Counted from the stretch's first letter, positions 16,016 to 24,990 are shown. The stretch is 64,000 nt of DNA from Bacteroidales bacterium (GCA_022647615.1 JALCKZ010000001.1:1600178-1664177); one strand, 5' to 3'. Notes: generated by a model not told the origin, from the sequence alone. A program made the numbers and translations.

Positions 16016-18435
16016 TGACAATGAAAAATTTTGTTTACAGCATGGGACTTGGAAGACTTCATAAATTGTTGTTTGCTCTTTTCTCTATAATGCTTATCAC
16101 TGCCCGGTTTGCGGAATATGCTTATTCAGAAGATAAAGATACATCTGTCGCTGAGGCTAATACAGGTGATAAGACAGAAGATGCCGTACCGTCTGATACG
16201 ATAATTTTCCTTGGGGATAAGTATTATCCGCCTTATGAGTTCATTAATAATTCAGGTATGCCGGATGGGTTTGACGTTGAGCTGACTAAGTCATTAATGA
16301 ATAGGATTGGCAAACATAATTTTAAGATTGTTTCTATGGACTGGCAGGACTTGCTGGAGTTCTACGATAAGCATAGCAATGCCGTAATCATGGGAATGGA
16401 CCGTATTGGAAGGAGAGAAAATAAGTACAATTTTGGTCCGGTCCACAGTTATACTTCTCATAGTGTTGTTTACAGAAAGGGGTCAAAAAAGATTAATGCA
16501 CTTTCACAATTAGCGGGTAAAAAAATCATTGTAGAGCGCGGAGGAGATGAAGATGAGATACTTGTATCTATGGGGCTTAGCAATGAAATTATGAGAGTTA
16601 ATAATTATGAACAGGGTTTCAAAATGCTCTCATCCGGTGAACATGACGTTTTAGTTTGCGATAACGATTTAGCAAAATATTATCTTAAAAATCTGAATAT
16701 ACATAATCTGGAAATTTCAGATTTAGCTATGCCGCTGCAAAAATATTGCTATGTTGGGAGAGACAGTTTGCTTATGTATCAGCTGGATACGGCAATTCAG
16801 GGAATGAAAAGCGCCGGAGATTATTCAAGAATTTTTAGGAAATGGTTTACAAATACTACGGTTGAAAAGATTCCAAAATTTTTGTACGCAATTCTATTTG
16901 TATTAATCTGCGCAGCCGCTGTACTTTCTGCTTTTACTTGGTTGCTTAATAAGAGGGTTGATAAGGCTAAATTGGATTTGGAGAACAGAGGCAAACAGCT
17001 TGCCCTTGCATTAAATGCCGGCGATGTTACAGTGTGGGGATATGATGTTAAATCAAGGCGCTTCTTTAATGTAGAATGTGATTATTTTCCTCCTGAGGGA
17101 AGATTGTTTGAAGATGAGGTTAATTTCTTTCATCCTGGAGATAAACAATTGTTTATCAATACAATGAATTGCCTGATTGCCGGAGATACCCCACCTAAAA
17201 AAATGGTTTTTAGACTGGATCATTCTGCATCCGGAAATTGGCAGTACACAGAGAAAGAGTTTGCTCAAATCAAAGACAGCAATGATAAGGTAGTTACAAT
17301 AATCGGATCGCACAGAGATATCACTTCATCTGTATATATTCAAAAAAGGCTTAAAGAAAATATCTTAAAGAATGATATGGCCATTAAGGCTTCCGGACTT
17401 GTTTATTGGGAAATGAATAGGCCTTCAAATACGTTTACTATGTTCAATGACCCAGTTTCAGGATTTATCAATGGGAAAATTTTTAAGGTAGATGAATATT
17501 TTGATTTGGTTAAAATACAGAATGTTAATGGTTTTGATGAAATGAGAACAGGCTTAACAGCCGGAATTGTTAAAAATTTTGTATGTGATTCAAAGATGTG
17601 GTTTGAGTGGGATAAGAAGTGGCATTACTGCACAACTACAGCAACTCCGTTTGATATAGGTCCCGACGGCTTGGTTACTAAATATGTAGGATTCAGGAAA
17701 GATAATACAGACCTTGTAATGGTGCAGCAAGAGCTTAAGGTTGAGATGGAAAAAGCAAAACAGGCAGATAAGTTGAAGTCAGCATTTTTGGCAAACATGA
17801 GCCATGATATTAGAACACCTCTTAATGCGATAGTAGGTTTTGCCGGTTTGCTTCAGGAGGATGATGACAAAGAGAGCAAGAACGAGTATATCAGTCTGAT
17901 TAACAGCAACAGCGAGCTTCTTTTAAGGTTGGTCAATGACATACTTGACCTTTCCAAAATAGAGGCTGGTGCTGTACAAATAGCTGAGAACGAATTTGAT
18001 ATGTCAAAGTGTTTTGCCGATACTGTAAGTTCTGTAAAGAGCAAAGTTCCGGCAGGTGTGAAGCTTGTTGAGAACAATCCATACAAGGAGTGCATAGTAT
18101 TTTCAGACAGGCAGAGAATATCTCAGATACTTACGAATTTTATTACTAATGCCATAAAATATACACCTTTGGGAACTATAACGGTTTCATACGTTTACGA
18201 GAACGGAGGTGTAAAGATTGCTGTATCGGATACCGGCATTGGCATTCCGGAGGAGAAGCAATACCGTATATTTCAGAGGTTTGAGAAGCTGGATAATTTT
18301 GCGCAGGGAACAGGGCTAGGTCTCTCTATCTGCAAGGCTATAGTAGATACCTGCGGAGGGAAGATTGGCTTTACCTCAAAAGAAAATCAAGGCTCAACAT
18401 TTTGGGCATGGATTCCTTGCAAAAAGAGGGCGTAA
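16015..18435 (+). CDS. Sensor histidine kinase 2 with periplasmic SBP_bac_3 domain
   Basis: An inner-membrane kinase of about 806 residues. I chose the ATG at 16015, which overlaps the previous TAA by one base (TAATG), implying translational coupling; ATG 16021 is an alternative. Order: signal/anchor, solute-binding domain (FLGDKYYPPYEFINNSGMPD), membrane helix near 289-311, PAS 1 (ALNAGDVTVWGYDVKS), PAS 2 (KASGLVYWEMNRPSNTF), HisKA with His597 and a full HATPase domain. PAS 1 matches the single PAS of kinase 3, while PAS 2 matches the first PAS of kinase 1, so the gene looks like a mosaic of its neighbours. A 116-bp stretch (18187-18302) is identical to 15767-15882 in kinase 1, a sign of recent gene conversion. 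Confidence 0.93.
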   Translation: MTMKNFVYSMGLGRLHKLLFALFSIMLITARFAEYAYSEDKDTSVAEANTGDKTEDAVPSDTIIFLGDKYYPPYEFINNSGMPDGFDVELTKSLMNRIGKHNFKIVSMDWQDLLEFYDKHSNAVIMGMDRIGRRENKYNFGPVHSYTSHSVVYRKGSKKINALSQLAGKKIIVERGGDEDEILVSMGLSNEIMRVNNYEQGFKMLSSGEHDVLVCDNDLAKYYLKNLNIHNLEISDLAMPLQKYCYVGRDSLLMYQLDTAIQGMKSAGDYSRIFRKWFTNTTVEKIPKFLYAILFVLICAAAVLSAFTWLLNKRVDKAKLDLENRGKQLALALNAGDVTVWGYDVKSRRFFNVECDYFPPEGRLFEDEVNFFHPGDKQLFINTMNCLIAGDTPPKKMVFRLDHSASGNWQYTEKEFAQIKDSNDKVVTIIGSHRDITSSVYIQKRLKENILKNDMAIKASGLVYWEMNRPSNTFTMFNDPVSGFINGKIFKVDEYFDLVKIQNVNGFDEMRTGLTAGIVKNFVCDSKMWFEWDKKWHYCTTTATPFDIGPDGLVTKYVGFRKDNTDLVMVQQELKVEMEKAKQADKLKSAFLANMSHDIRTPLNAIVGFAGLLQEDDDKESKNEYISLINSNSELLLRLVNDILDLSKIEAGAVQIAENEFDMSKCFADTVSSVKSKVPAGVKLVENNPYKECIVFSDRQRISQILTNFITNAIKYTPLGTITVSYVYENGGVKIAVSDTGIGIPEEKQYRIFQRFEKLDNFAQGTGLGLSICKAIVDTCGGKIGFTSKENQGSTFWAWIPCKKRA

Positions 18436-18442
18436 ATAGAGC

Positions 18443-18472
18443 TTGCTGAAAATTAATAATTCATTACCTTTG
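18443..18472 (+). promoter_or_regulatory. Internal promoter of kinase 3
   Basis: TTG (18443-18445), a 19-bp spacer and TACCTTTG (18465-18472) match the Bacteroidota promoter. It shows that kinase 3 can be transcribed separately from kinases 1 and 2, and that translation starts downstream at 18497 rather than at the TTG inside the -33 element. Confidence 0.75.
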
Positions 18473-18496
18473 TCCAAGTTGGTTGACCCCCCCTTT

Positions 18497-20473
18497 ATGA
18501 ATAATTTTAGTAAACGGTTTTTATATGGAGCTGCTAAATTGTGTGGCTTGCTTGCCGCTTTTCTAATTTTTTGCAGTTTTAAGCAATCTCAAAATGATAC
18601 TATAGTTTTCCTCGGCGACAGATATTATGCGCCGTTTGAATTTGTTGATGCTCAGGGTAATCCTAAAGGCTTTAATATTGATTTGACCAAAAAGCTCATG
18701 AAAAGGCTTGGCATTGGAAATTATAAGATTGTCTCAATGCCATGGCAGCAGCTGCTCAAATACTATGACAAGCACCCTTCTTCTGTAATTATGGGCATGA
18801 ACATGACCAAGAGTTGGGAAAGCAAATATAATTTTGGACCCGTTCATAACTATCTTATCCATAGTGTGATATATAGAAGGGGAGAAGGCCCTTACGGCAA
18901 ACTGGCTCAGCTGGAAGGTAAAAAAATCATTGTGGAGAAGGGCTCATTCCCGGATGAATTCCTGACGGAAATAGGTCTTTACAATGAGTCCCACTATTTA
19001 GATGATATTGGAGTTGGACTTAAGAGCCTGTCTCAGGGGAAGTGCGATGTAATGGTCTGTGTGCGCAGCATTGCTTTGTATTACATGGATAGTCTTAAGA
19101 TTAGAAATCTTGAGTATAAGAATCTTGATATTCCCAATCAGAAGTATTGTTATGTTGGAAGGGATAGCGTCCTGATGTTCCGCATGGATACCGCTTTAAG
19201 CAACATGCGTGCTGACGGAAGCTTTGACAAATTGAAAGACAAATGGTTATCTCCGGTCTTGACAGGACATTGGATTCCTAAATTCGTATATATATTCTTT
19301 GTAATATTTATTGCCTGTGCCTTAATTCTTGCCACATTTATTTTTCTTCTAAAGCACAGAGTTCATGTCTCTAGGAATGAGCTTGATAGAAGGAACAGAC
19401 AGCTTGCATTGGCGCTTAGTGCGGGTGATGTTACCGTTTGGGGCTATGATGTAAAATCCGGGCGTTTCTTTAATGTAGAGTGTGATTATTTTCCTCCCGA
19501 CGGGAGACCTTTTGAGGATGAGATGAAATTTTTCCATCCAGATGATGTGCAGCTCTTTAAAGAGACGATGCGTAGCGTGATTGCCGGTGCGGAGGCGCCA
19601 AAAAAATTGTGCTTTAGATTGGATCACAACCTGTCGGGAAATTGGCAATACACAGAAAAGGAGTTTGCTCCAATTAAAGATAGGAGAGGAAATGTAGTGA
19701 CTGTTATTGGTACGCACAGAGATGTTACTCAGTCTGTTATGATGAGAAAGAGCTTGGAGGAGGAGATGGAGCGCGCTCAAGAGGCTGACAAGCTTAAGTC
19801 TGCGTTTGTTGCAAATATGAGTCATGAAATTAGAACACCGTTGAATGCAATTGTCGGATTTTCCAATTTGTTGCAGGAGGAGAGTGATCCGGAAGAGAGA
19901 GAAGAGTTTGTAAATTTGATTAACAGCAATAGCGACTTGCTGCTGAGGATAATTAATGACATTTTGGATTTGTCTAAGATGGAGGCGGGAATGGTAAAAA
20001 TTGAGAAGGGTGAGTTTGACATGTCCGCTTGTTTTGATGAAGTTATTGCATCTGTAAAGAGCAGGATAAAGCCTTCTGTGGAACTTCTTGCTTGCAATCC
20101 TTATAAAAAATGTGTTATACTGTCTGATAAAAACCGTGTGGCTCAAGTCCTTACAAACTTTATCACTAATGCCATAAAGTACACTCCATCCGGAACCATC
20201 ACGGCCTCTTATGTTTATGAAAATAGCGGTCTTAAGATATCCGTTGAGGATACGGGAATCGGCATTGCTGAGGATAAGCAACATCTTATTTTCCAGCGGT
20301 TTGAGAAGCTTGATACTTTTGCTCAAGGTACGGGGCTTGGGCTTTCTATATGCAAAGCCATTGTAGAATCTTGCGGCGGCAAAATCGGATTTGATTCAAA
20401 AGAGTCTGAAGGTTCAACTTTCTGGGCAATTATCCCTTGCCAAATTGCAGATATTGAGGAATCTGAGAAATAA
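18497..20473 (+). CDS. Sensor histidine kinase 3 with periplasmic SBP_bac_3 domain
   Basis: A kinase of 658 residues counted from the ATG at 18497. The longer frame starting at 18443 would include promoter sequence. Order: signal peptide (FLYGAAKLCGLLAAFLIFCS), solute-binding domain (FLGDRYYAPFEFVDAQGNPK), membrane helix near 262-284, one PAS (ALSAGDVTVWGYDVKSGRFF), HisKA with His443 (MSHEIRTPLNAIVGF) and an intact HATPase domain ending in GLGLSICKAIVES. It keeps the usual SHEIRTP box, while kinases 1 and 2 have SHDIRTP. It shares architecture with its two neighbours but has diverged more at the DNA level. No response regulator gene follows. One 9-mer copy (19631) lies in the PAS-coding part. 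Confidence 0.93.
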   Translation: MNNFSKRFLYGAAKLCGLLAAFLIFCSFKQSQNDTIVFLGDRYYAPFEFVDAQGNPKGFNIDLTKKLMKRLGIGNYKIVSMPWQQLLKYYDKHPSSVIMGMNMTKSWESKYNFGPVHNYLIHSVIYRRGEGPYGKLAQLEGKKIIVEKGSFPDEFLTEIGLYNESHYLDDIGVGLKSLSQGKCDVMVCVRSIALYYMDSLKIRNLEYKNLDIPNQKYCYVGRDSVLMFRMDTALSNMRADGSFDKLKDKWLSPVLTGHWIPKFVYIFFVIFIACALILATFIFLLKHRVHVSRNELDRRNRQLALALSAGDVTVWGYDVKSGRFFNVECDYFPPDGRPFEDEMKFFHPDDVQLFKETMRSVIAGAEAPKKLCFRLDHNLSGNWQYTEKEFAPIKDRRGNVVTVIGTHRDVTQSVMMRKSLEEEMERAQEADKLKSAFVANMSHEIRTPLNAIVGFSNLLQEESDPEEREEFVNLINSNSDLLLRIINDILDLSKMEAGMVKIEKGEFDMSACFDEVIASVKSRIKPSVELLACNPYKKCVILSDKNRVAQVLTNFITNAIKYTPSGTITASYVYENSGLKISVEDTGIGIAEDKQHLIFQRFEKLDTFAQGTGLGLSICKAIVESCGGKIGFDSKESEGSTFWAIIPCQIADIEESEK

Positions 20474-20579
20474 TCTCAAATTCTGCAAAATTTTTCCTTC
20501 TTCTTTGCAACCTTTTGTACCTTTCCAAAGTCTAACTGGAAACAAATAAAAATTAATTATTAACTAAAAATTATACGTT

Positions 20580-21002
20580 ATGGGAATTTTAGTTCCAATT
20601 TTTGTATGCGTGATATTGCCGGTGGCAATTGTGCTGACAGTTTACATGTCTCGCTATCTTTCTCAAAAGAATAAAAATGAATTGATAGCCAAGGCAATAG
20701 AGAAAGGTGTCCCTTTGGATCCCAATTTCTTTAAGGATGCTCAGGATGTAAAAATTAAAAAAGAAAATCCCATGAAGTTGTTCACATGGGGAGTTTCTCT
20801 TGTCGGATTTGGTTTCGGTATTTTCTTTTTGCTTTATTTCTTATTGCGTGCTCAGCCTGTGATGAGCGCCTATGCGCTTGGAGTTGCATGTACCGGACTA
20901 ATTCCGGTTCTTGTTGGCGCAGGGCTGCTTGTATCTTTCTATGCAGGGAGATATTACAAGAAAAAGGATGAAGGACAAAAGGAATCAGACATCTCTAAAT
21001 AG
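20580..21002 (+). CDS. DUF6249-like small membrane protein
   Basis: A 140-residue protein with an N-terminal membrane helix (VPIFVCVILPVAIVLTVYM), a short basic cytoplasmic part containing AIEKGVPLDPNFF, and two further helices. The KNELIAKAIEKG-P pattern after the first helix is typical of DUF6249 proteins, which in Bacteroidota commonly lie directly before a sigma-70 family gene and a DUF5056 gene, as here. A role in the activity of that sigma factor is likely but unproven. Spacing to the sigma gene is 65 bp on the same strand. Confidence 0.7.
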   Translation: MGILVPIFVCVILPVAIVLTVYMSRYLSQKNKNELIAKAIEKGVPLDPNFFKDAQDVKIKKENPMKLFTWGVSLVGFGFGIFFLLYFLLRAQPVMSAYALGVACTGLIPVLVGAGLLVSFYAGRYYKKKDEGQKESDISK

Positions 21003-21067
21003 CTCCTTAATAAATTGCTGTGCAGTGATTTGCACAGATTTTCATAAGATTTAATATAGTTTGTCAA

Positions 21068-21598
21068 TTGGACAAAGCGGAATTCACGGCATTTGTCAGG
21101 GAGCAGCAGGAACCTTTAAGGAGATTCCTGCTTAACCTGTCGGGAGGAAATGGAGCACTTGCAGACGATATAGCGCAAGATGCTTTTATTAAGGCCTATG
21201 CGGGGCTCTCTTCTTTTCAGGGCAGGTCAAAATTATCTACCTGGCTCTTTAGAATTGCCTATAACTGCTTTTATGACCAGATGAGCAAACGGGTGAGGCT
21301 CAATGAAGTACAGCTCCCGACAGATAGAAAAATGAACGGCGCAGACCGCACCTCTGACCCAATGGTAGTGCAAACTGCAGGTTCAGACAGAGTTACGGTA
21401 AATAATGATATCAACGGAGCTCTAAAAAATCTTGCGGAAAATGAGAAAGCAGTGCTGCTCTTGTTCTATATGGAGGAGAAGAAAATCTCTGAGATTGCGG
21501 TGATTACGGGGATGAAGGAGAATACGGTTAAGTCCCATTTATCAAGGGGCAGGGAGCATTTAAAGGTGTACTTAAAACAAGCGGGTTACGGGCAATGA
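21068..21598 (+). CDS. RNA polymerase sigma factor, ECF type
   Basis: A 176-residue sigma factor that redirects RNA polymerase to a small regulon. Region 2 is clear (DDIAQDAFIKAYAGLSSFQG, then KLSTWLFRIAYNCFYDQM), and region 4 contains a helix-turn-helix (ISEIAVITGMKENTVKSHLS). No ATG lies at a sensible place; the TTG at 21068 starts the conserved N-terminus. Two 9-mer copies lie inside (21137, 21315). The gene sits between a DUF6249-like and a DUF5056-like membrane protein, one of which may act as its anti-sigma factor. Its 3' end is followed within about 20 bp by a 17-bp tandem repeat. Confidence 0.9.
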   Translation: MDKAEFTAFVREQQEPLRRFLLNLSGGNGALADDIAQDAFIKAYAGLSSFQGRSKLSTWLFRIAYNCFYDQMSKRVRLNEVQLPTDRKMNGADRTSDPMVVQTAGSDRVTVNNDINGALKNLAENEKAVLLLFYMEEKKISEIAVITGMKENTVKSHLSRGREHLKVYLKQAGYGQ

Positions 21599-21619
21599 GT
21601 GTCTGGGTGCAATAAGAGT

Positions 21620-21800
21620 GTGTGCAGTAAGTGAGTGTGTGCAGTAAGTGAATGTGTGCAGTAAGTGAATGTGTGCAGTAAGTGAATGTGTGCAGAAAGT
21701 GTATGTGTGCAGAAAGTGAATGTGTGCAGTAAGTGAATGTGTGCAGAAAGTGTGTGTGTACAGTAAGTGAATGTGTGCAGAAAGTGTGTGTGTACAGTAA
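21620..21800. repeat. 17-bp tandem repeat (minisatellite), 10.6 units
   Basis: Ten full units of a 17-bp motif (consensus GTGTGCAGTAAGTGAAT) plus an 11-bp partial unit. Variants at three positions (T/A in GCAGtAA, and the last four bases) alternate between units, showing unequal turnover. It lies in the gap between the sigma factor and the DUF5056-like gene. The period is not a multiple of three, so it is not coding. Confidence 0.95.
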
Positions 21801-21855
21801 TGATATTAGTTGTATAATAAGAATGGTATAAGTAAGATAATATTAAATTTGCAAT

Positions 21856-22194
21856 ATGTTAAGCGATAAGGAAATAAAGGGCTTTTTTGATGCTGGCAAG
21901 CAACATCTTGACGGAGAAGATTTTACAAAGAAAATAATCTCGCAGCTTGATTATTATCCGCAGCCGCAGGTAAAAAAAGAACAGCCTGAATGGACCCGTT
22001 GGATTGTGCTAATATCTCTTTTTCTGGGAGTTGCATTATTTGCGATTTTTGGCGGAGCCTCATTTGTTTTGAAGCATTCAATGGCTTTGCTTGAACATAG
22101 TTTTAATATTATTAATATTTTTTCCGCCATGCTTCTCTTATCTATTGTTGCGGGTGGAATTGTTATAATTACCAATACAAAAACTGCCGATTAA
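21856..22194 (+). CDS. DUF5056-like membrane protein, possible anti-sigma factor
   Basis: A 112-residue protein with a soluble N-terminal 45 residues (KEIKGFFDAGKQHLDGEDFT) and two membrane helices (WIVLISLFLGVALFAIFGG and NIFSAMLLLSIVAGGIVII). This layout and the position after a sigma-70 gene fit DUF5056, a Bacteroidota family. The cytosolic N-terminus could bind the sigma factor, but that is inference. A TAAATTTG word at 21844-21851 sits just before the ATG and could give a leaderless or near-leaderless mRNA. The tandem repeat lies 55 bp upstream and could affect expression. Confidence 0.65.
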   Translation: MLSDKEIKGFFDAGKQHLDGEDFTKKIISQLDYYPQPQVKKEQPEWTRWIVLISLFLGVALFAIFGGASFVLKHSMALLEHSFNIINIFSAMLLLSIVAGGIVIITNTKTAD

Positions 22195-22223
22195 GCAGAG
22201 TGTCTTAAAAAAGACTGTTAATC

Positions 22224-23345
22224 ATGAACAAGAAACTCGGATTTGGAGTTATGAGATTGCCGCTCGTTAATCCAGATGATTATTCTTCCATTGATATAGA
22301 GGCATTTAAGCTGATGGCGGACTATTTTATTTCGCATGGATTTTCTTATTTTGATACAGGGTATTCTTACCATAATGGTAACAGTGAATCTGCATTTAGA
22401 GAGGCAGTTGTCAAGAGACATCATCGCAATTCATTCACAATCACAGATAAAATGCCAAGCTGGCTTTTAACCCAAAAGGCAGATTTGCAAAGAATTTTTG
22501 ATGAGCAGCTTATAAGATGCGGTGTAGAATACTTTGATTATTATTGGCTGCACTCTTTAAACAAAGAGTACTATACAATTATAGAAAACCTTGACGGATT
22601 TGGTTTTTTATTGAAAATGAAGAGAGAGGGAAAGGTAGGGCATATTGGTTTTTCATTCCATGGAGATTCTATTCTGTTAGAACAAATATTAAAAGAACAT
22701 CCGGAAACGGAATATGTTCAGTTACAGCTTAATTATTTGGACTGGGAAAGTTCCGCAATTGATTCTAAAAGATGTTATGAGGTTGCCACAAAATATGGTA
22801 AGCCTGTTGTAGTGATGGAACCTATAAAGGGCGGTTCCCTTGCCCGCGTTCCTGTGGAGGCAGAGAGATTATTTAAAGAATATGACAGCGACTATTCTCC
22901 GGCTTCTTGGGCTTTGCGCTTTGCTACATCTTTTGATAATGTATTTATGGTTCTGAGCGGAATGAGCGAAATGTCTCAGGTTGAGGAGAATATAAAGCTA
23001 ATGGACAGATTAAAACCTGTCGGGATAGAAGAAATGCAGCTGTTCTCAAAAGCGGCAAAAATTATAAACAATTCTATCTCAATACCATGTACTGCATGCC
23101 ATTATTGTACCGAAGGGTGTCCTGTCCATATTTGCATTCCGGAGTATTTTGAAATTTATAATTCTCAAAAACGCTTTGGCAAGAGCAAAACAGTTATGGA
23201 CAATAGTTGCGTATATTACCAAAGTTTAAGTAATACTCACGGAAAGGCCTCAGAATGTATTAATTGTGGCCAATGTGAAGAGCATTGCCCGCAACACATA
23301 TCTATTAGGAAAAGTCTGAAACTTGTGGCTAAAGAGTTTGAATAG
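22224..23345 (+). CDS. Aldo/keto reductase with C-terminal 4Fe-4S domain (copy 1)
   Basis: A 373-residue cytosolic oxidoreductase. Residues 1-270 form the aldo/keto reductase barrel (RLPLVNPDDYS, FDTGYSYHNGNSESAFREAV, YFDYYWLHSL), with candidate catalytic Asp, Tyr, Lys and His in the usual order. The C-terminal 90 residues carry two ferredoxin-type clusters, CTACHYCTEGCPVHICIP and CINCGQCEEHCPQH. Such fused reductases are common in anaerobes; substrates are generally unknown. The gene begins 29 bp after the DUF5056-like gene. A close paralogue follows 100 bp downstream, with the same clusters and much of the barrel conserved. One 9-mer copy (23017) is read in PVGI. Confidence 0.92.
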   Translation: MNKKLGFGVMRLPLVNPDDYSSIDIEAFKLMADYFISHGFSYFDTGYSYHNGNSESAFREAVVKRHHRNSFTITDKMPSWLLTQKADLQRIFDEQLIRCGVEYFDYYWLHSLNKEYYTIIENLDGFGFLLKMKREGKVGHIGFSFHGDSILLEQILKEHPETEYVQLQLNYLDWESSAIDSKRCYEVATKYGKPVVVMEPIKGGSLARVPVEAERLFKEYDSDYSPASWALRFATSFDNVFMVLSGMSEMSQVEENIKLMDRLKPVGIEEMQLFSKAAKIINNSISIPCTACHYCTEGCPVHICIPEYFEIYNSQKRFGKSKTVMDNSCVYYQSLSNTHGKASECINCGQCEEHCPQHISIRKSLKLVAKEFE

Positions 23346-23417
23346 ATAGTGGTTTCAATCAGTAAAAAAGGTAAAAAAATCAGTAATTTATTTACTTTAT
23401 TTTGGTCGCATTGCCGT

Positions 23418-23425
23418 TATCTTTG
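23418..23425 (+). promoter_or_regulatory. -7 element for aldo/keto reductase copy 2
   Basis: TATCTTTG matches TAnnTTTG, 21 bp before the ATG. A clear TTG at -33 is missing. It suggests that the second reductase has its own promoter. Confidence 0.5.
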
Positions 23426-23446
23426 TTATAACAAAAAGGAAATGTT

Positions 23447-24562
23447 ATGGCAAAGAAACTTGGTTTTGGAATGATGCGTCTTCCGCAGCTTAATCCGGAT
23501 GACTATTCCGCAGTTGATATTGAGACAGTTAAGAAGATGGCTGACATCTTCATGCAGCGCGGTTTTACTTATTACGATACCGCTTATCCTTATCATAATG
23601 GTAAATCTGAAATTGCTTTTAGAGAGGCCGTGGCTAAAAGATATCCGCGCAACTCATTCACTGTCACTGACAAAATGCCTTGCTGGGAGCTTCACAAGAA
23701 AGAGGATTTGCAGCGTATTTTTGATGAGCAGCTGCAAAGATGCGGGGTGGAATACTTTGATTACTATTGGATTCATGCAATCAACAAAGATTATTATAAG
23801 ACTATTCAAGCTCTCGACGGATTTGGATTTATTTCCAAGATGAAGGCGGAAGGGAAGATTAAGCATATTGGTTTTTCTTTCCATGATGAGGTGCCTTTGT
23901 TAGAGCAGGTGCTTAAGGAACATCCTGAGAGTGAGTATGTTCAGCTTCAAATTAATTACATTGATTGGGAAAATCCTACAGTTGAGGCTCATAAGTGCTA
24001 TGATCTTTGTGTTAAGTACGGGAAGCCTGTTATTGTTATGGAGCCTGTAAAAGGCGGCGCCCTTGCAAAAGTTCCTGCTGAAGTGGAGAAGATGTTTAAG
24101 GATTATGCTCCAGATGCTACACCAGCCTCATGGGCAGTACGTTATGTCGCTTCCTTGGAGAATGTCTTTATGGTATTGAGCGGCATGAGCAATTTGGCGC
24201 AGCTGGAGGATAACACTTCTTATATGCAGGATTTCAAACCTGTCGGCGACAAAGAAAAAGAGATTATAGCAAAGGCTGAGAAGATTATAAATGGCAGTAT
24301 TGCAATACCTTGCACGGCTTGCCATTATTGCACCGCAGGATGCCCTCAGAAAATTTGCATCCCTGAGTATTTCTCTCTGTACAACACAATGAAGCAATTT
24401 GGAGCCGCGCAGTCCATGAATACAATCACATATTACAGCAACTTGAATGCAACTCACGGAAAAGCCTCAGAATGTATTGATTGCGGCCAATGTGAAGAGC
24501 ATTGCCCGCAGCACATTCATATCCGCGAGAATCTAAAACTTGTAGCCAAAGAATTTGAATAG
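23447..24562 (+). CDS. Aldo/keto reductase with C-terminal 4Fe-4S domain (copy 2)
   Basis: A 371-residue paralogue of the gene just upstream. The barrel motifs (RLPQLNPDDYS, YDTAYPYHNGKSEIAFREAV, YFDYYWIHAINKDYY) and both Fe-S clusters (CTACHYCTAGCPQKICIP and CIDCGQCEEHCPQHIHI) are intact. A short preferred-codon Shine-Dalgarno (AAAAGGAAATG) precedes the start. Tandem duplication is clear, but the copies differ along their whole length, so it is not recent. Differences around the substrate loops (residues 45-60 and 225-250) may mean different substrates. The GC-rich repeat region begins right after the stop codon. Confidence 0.92.
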   Translation: MAKKLGFGMMRLPQLNPDDYSAVDIETVKKMADIFMQRGFTYYDTAYPYHNGKSEIAFREAVAKRYPRNSFTVTDKMPCWELHKKEDLQRIFDEQLQRCGVEYFDYYWIHAINKDYYKTIQALDGFGFISKMKAEGKIKHIGFSFHDEVPLLEQVLKEHPESEYVQLQINYIDWENPTVEAHKCYDLCVKYGKPVIVMEPVKGGALAKVPAEVEKMFKDYAPDATPASWAVRYVASLENVFMVLSGMSNLAQLEDNTSYMQDFKPVGDKEKEIIAKAEKIINGSIAIPCTACHYCTAGCPQKICIPEYFSLYNTMKQFGAAQSMNTITYYSNLNATHGKASECIDCGQCEEHCPQHIHIRENLKLVAKEFE

Positions 24563-24627
24563 CTGATGTCCCCAGGCCGCAGGCTTTCCGTGCGCGTATA
24601 CATACATGGTTGCAGGCTTTCCGTGCA

Positions 24628-24750
24628 AGTGTACCTATAGGGTGCGCTGTGTATCAATACATTACGAAAGATCTCAATTTTAAATCAGCGATGTCTTGTA
24701 ACTATCTGATTTTCAATATTGCCCCAGACTAACCTAGATCAGATAGTTAC
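24628..24750. repeat. Dispersed repeat block 2, copy A
   Basis: About 120 bp similar to 53827-53950 (strongest over AAAGATCTCAATTTTAAATC and the CAGACTA...TCAGATAGTTA part). It holds a perfect 12-bp inverted repeat, GTAACTATCTGA (from 24698) and TCAGATAGTTAC (ending 24750). No open frame is apparent. Confidence 0.8.
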
Positions 24751-24756
24751 GCTTGT

Positions 24757-24990
24757 CCCCATGGCCGCAGGCCCGCGATTGGATGTACCCAAGACGAGCG
24801 GCATTGCCGCGAGTCCGCGACCGTAGGGAGCGTGCCTCCTCGCGCGACAGCGCGTCAAACCACAAAACGGCACGGCGCTTTGTGCCGGGCCGTACGCATG
24901 CGAGCAGAGCGAGCATGCAGCTCTTGCCGGGCCGTACGCATGCGAGCAGAGCGAGCATGCAATCTTGGCGGAATGCTCTGCATGCGACGC
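24757..24990. repeat. GC-rich repeat cluster with 42-bp tandem duplication
   Basis: Non-coding GC-rich sequence in an AT-richer genome. It begins with the unit CCCCATGGCCGCAGGCCCGC, also found at 25393 and near 53727. A second unit, CGCGACCGTAGGGAGCGTGC, recurs at 25411 and with one change at 53747. Two 42-bp copies (24884-24925 and 24926-24967) differ only near their ends. GGCGGAATGCTCTGCATGCG (24967 on) recurs at 53987. Frames on both strands here are by-products of composition. Confidence 0.8.

Noticed and set aside
18443..18496. Upstream TTG start for kinase 3
   Set aside because: The TTG is the -33 element of a promoter whose -7 element follows at 18465, so the segment is not translated.
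19349..20326. 325-codon frame on the minus strand
   Set aside because: It is entirely antisense to kinase 3, whose domain content is unambiguous, and its translation matches no family pattern.
21620..21800. Tandem repeats as a CRISPR array
   Set aside because: Units are 17 bp and contiguous, with no spacers and no cas genes.
24884..24967. 42-bp tandem copies as an origin or iteron array
   Set aside because: Only two units, no DnaA or Rep gene nearby and no AT-rich unwinding region adjoining.
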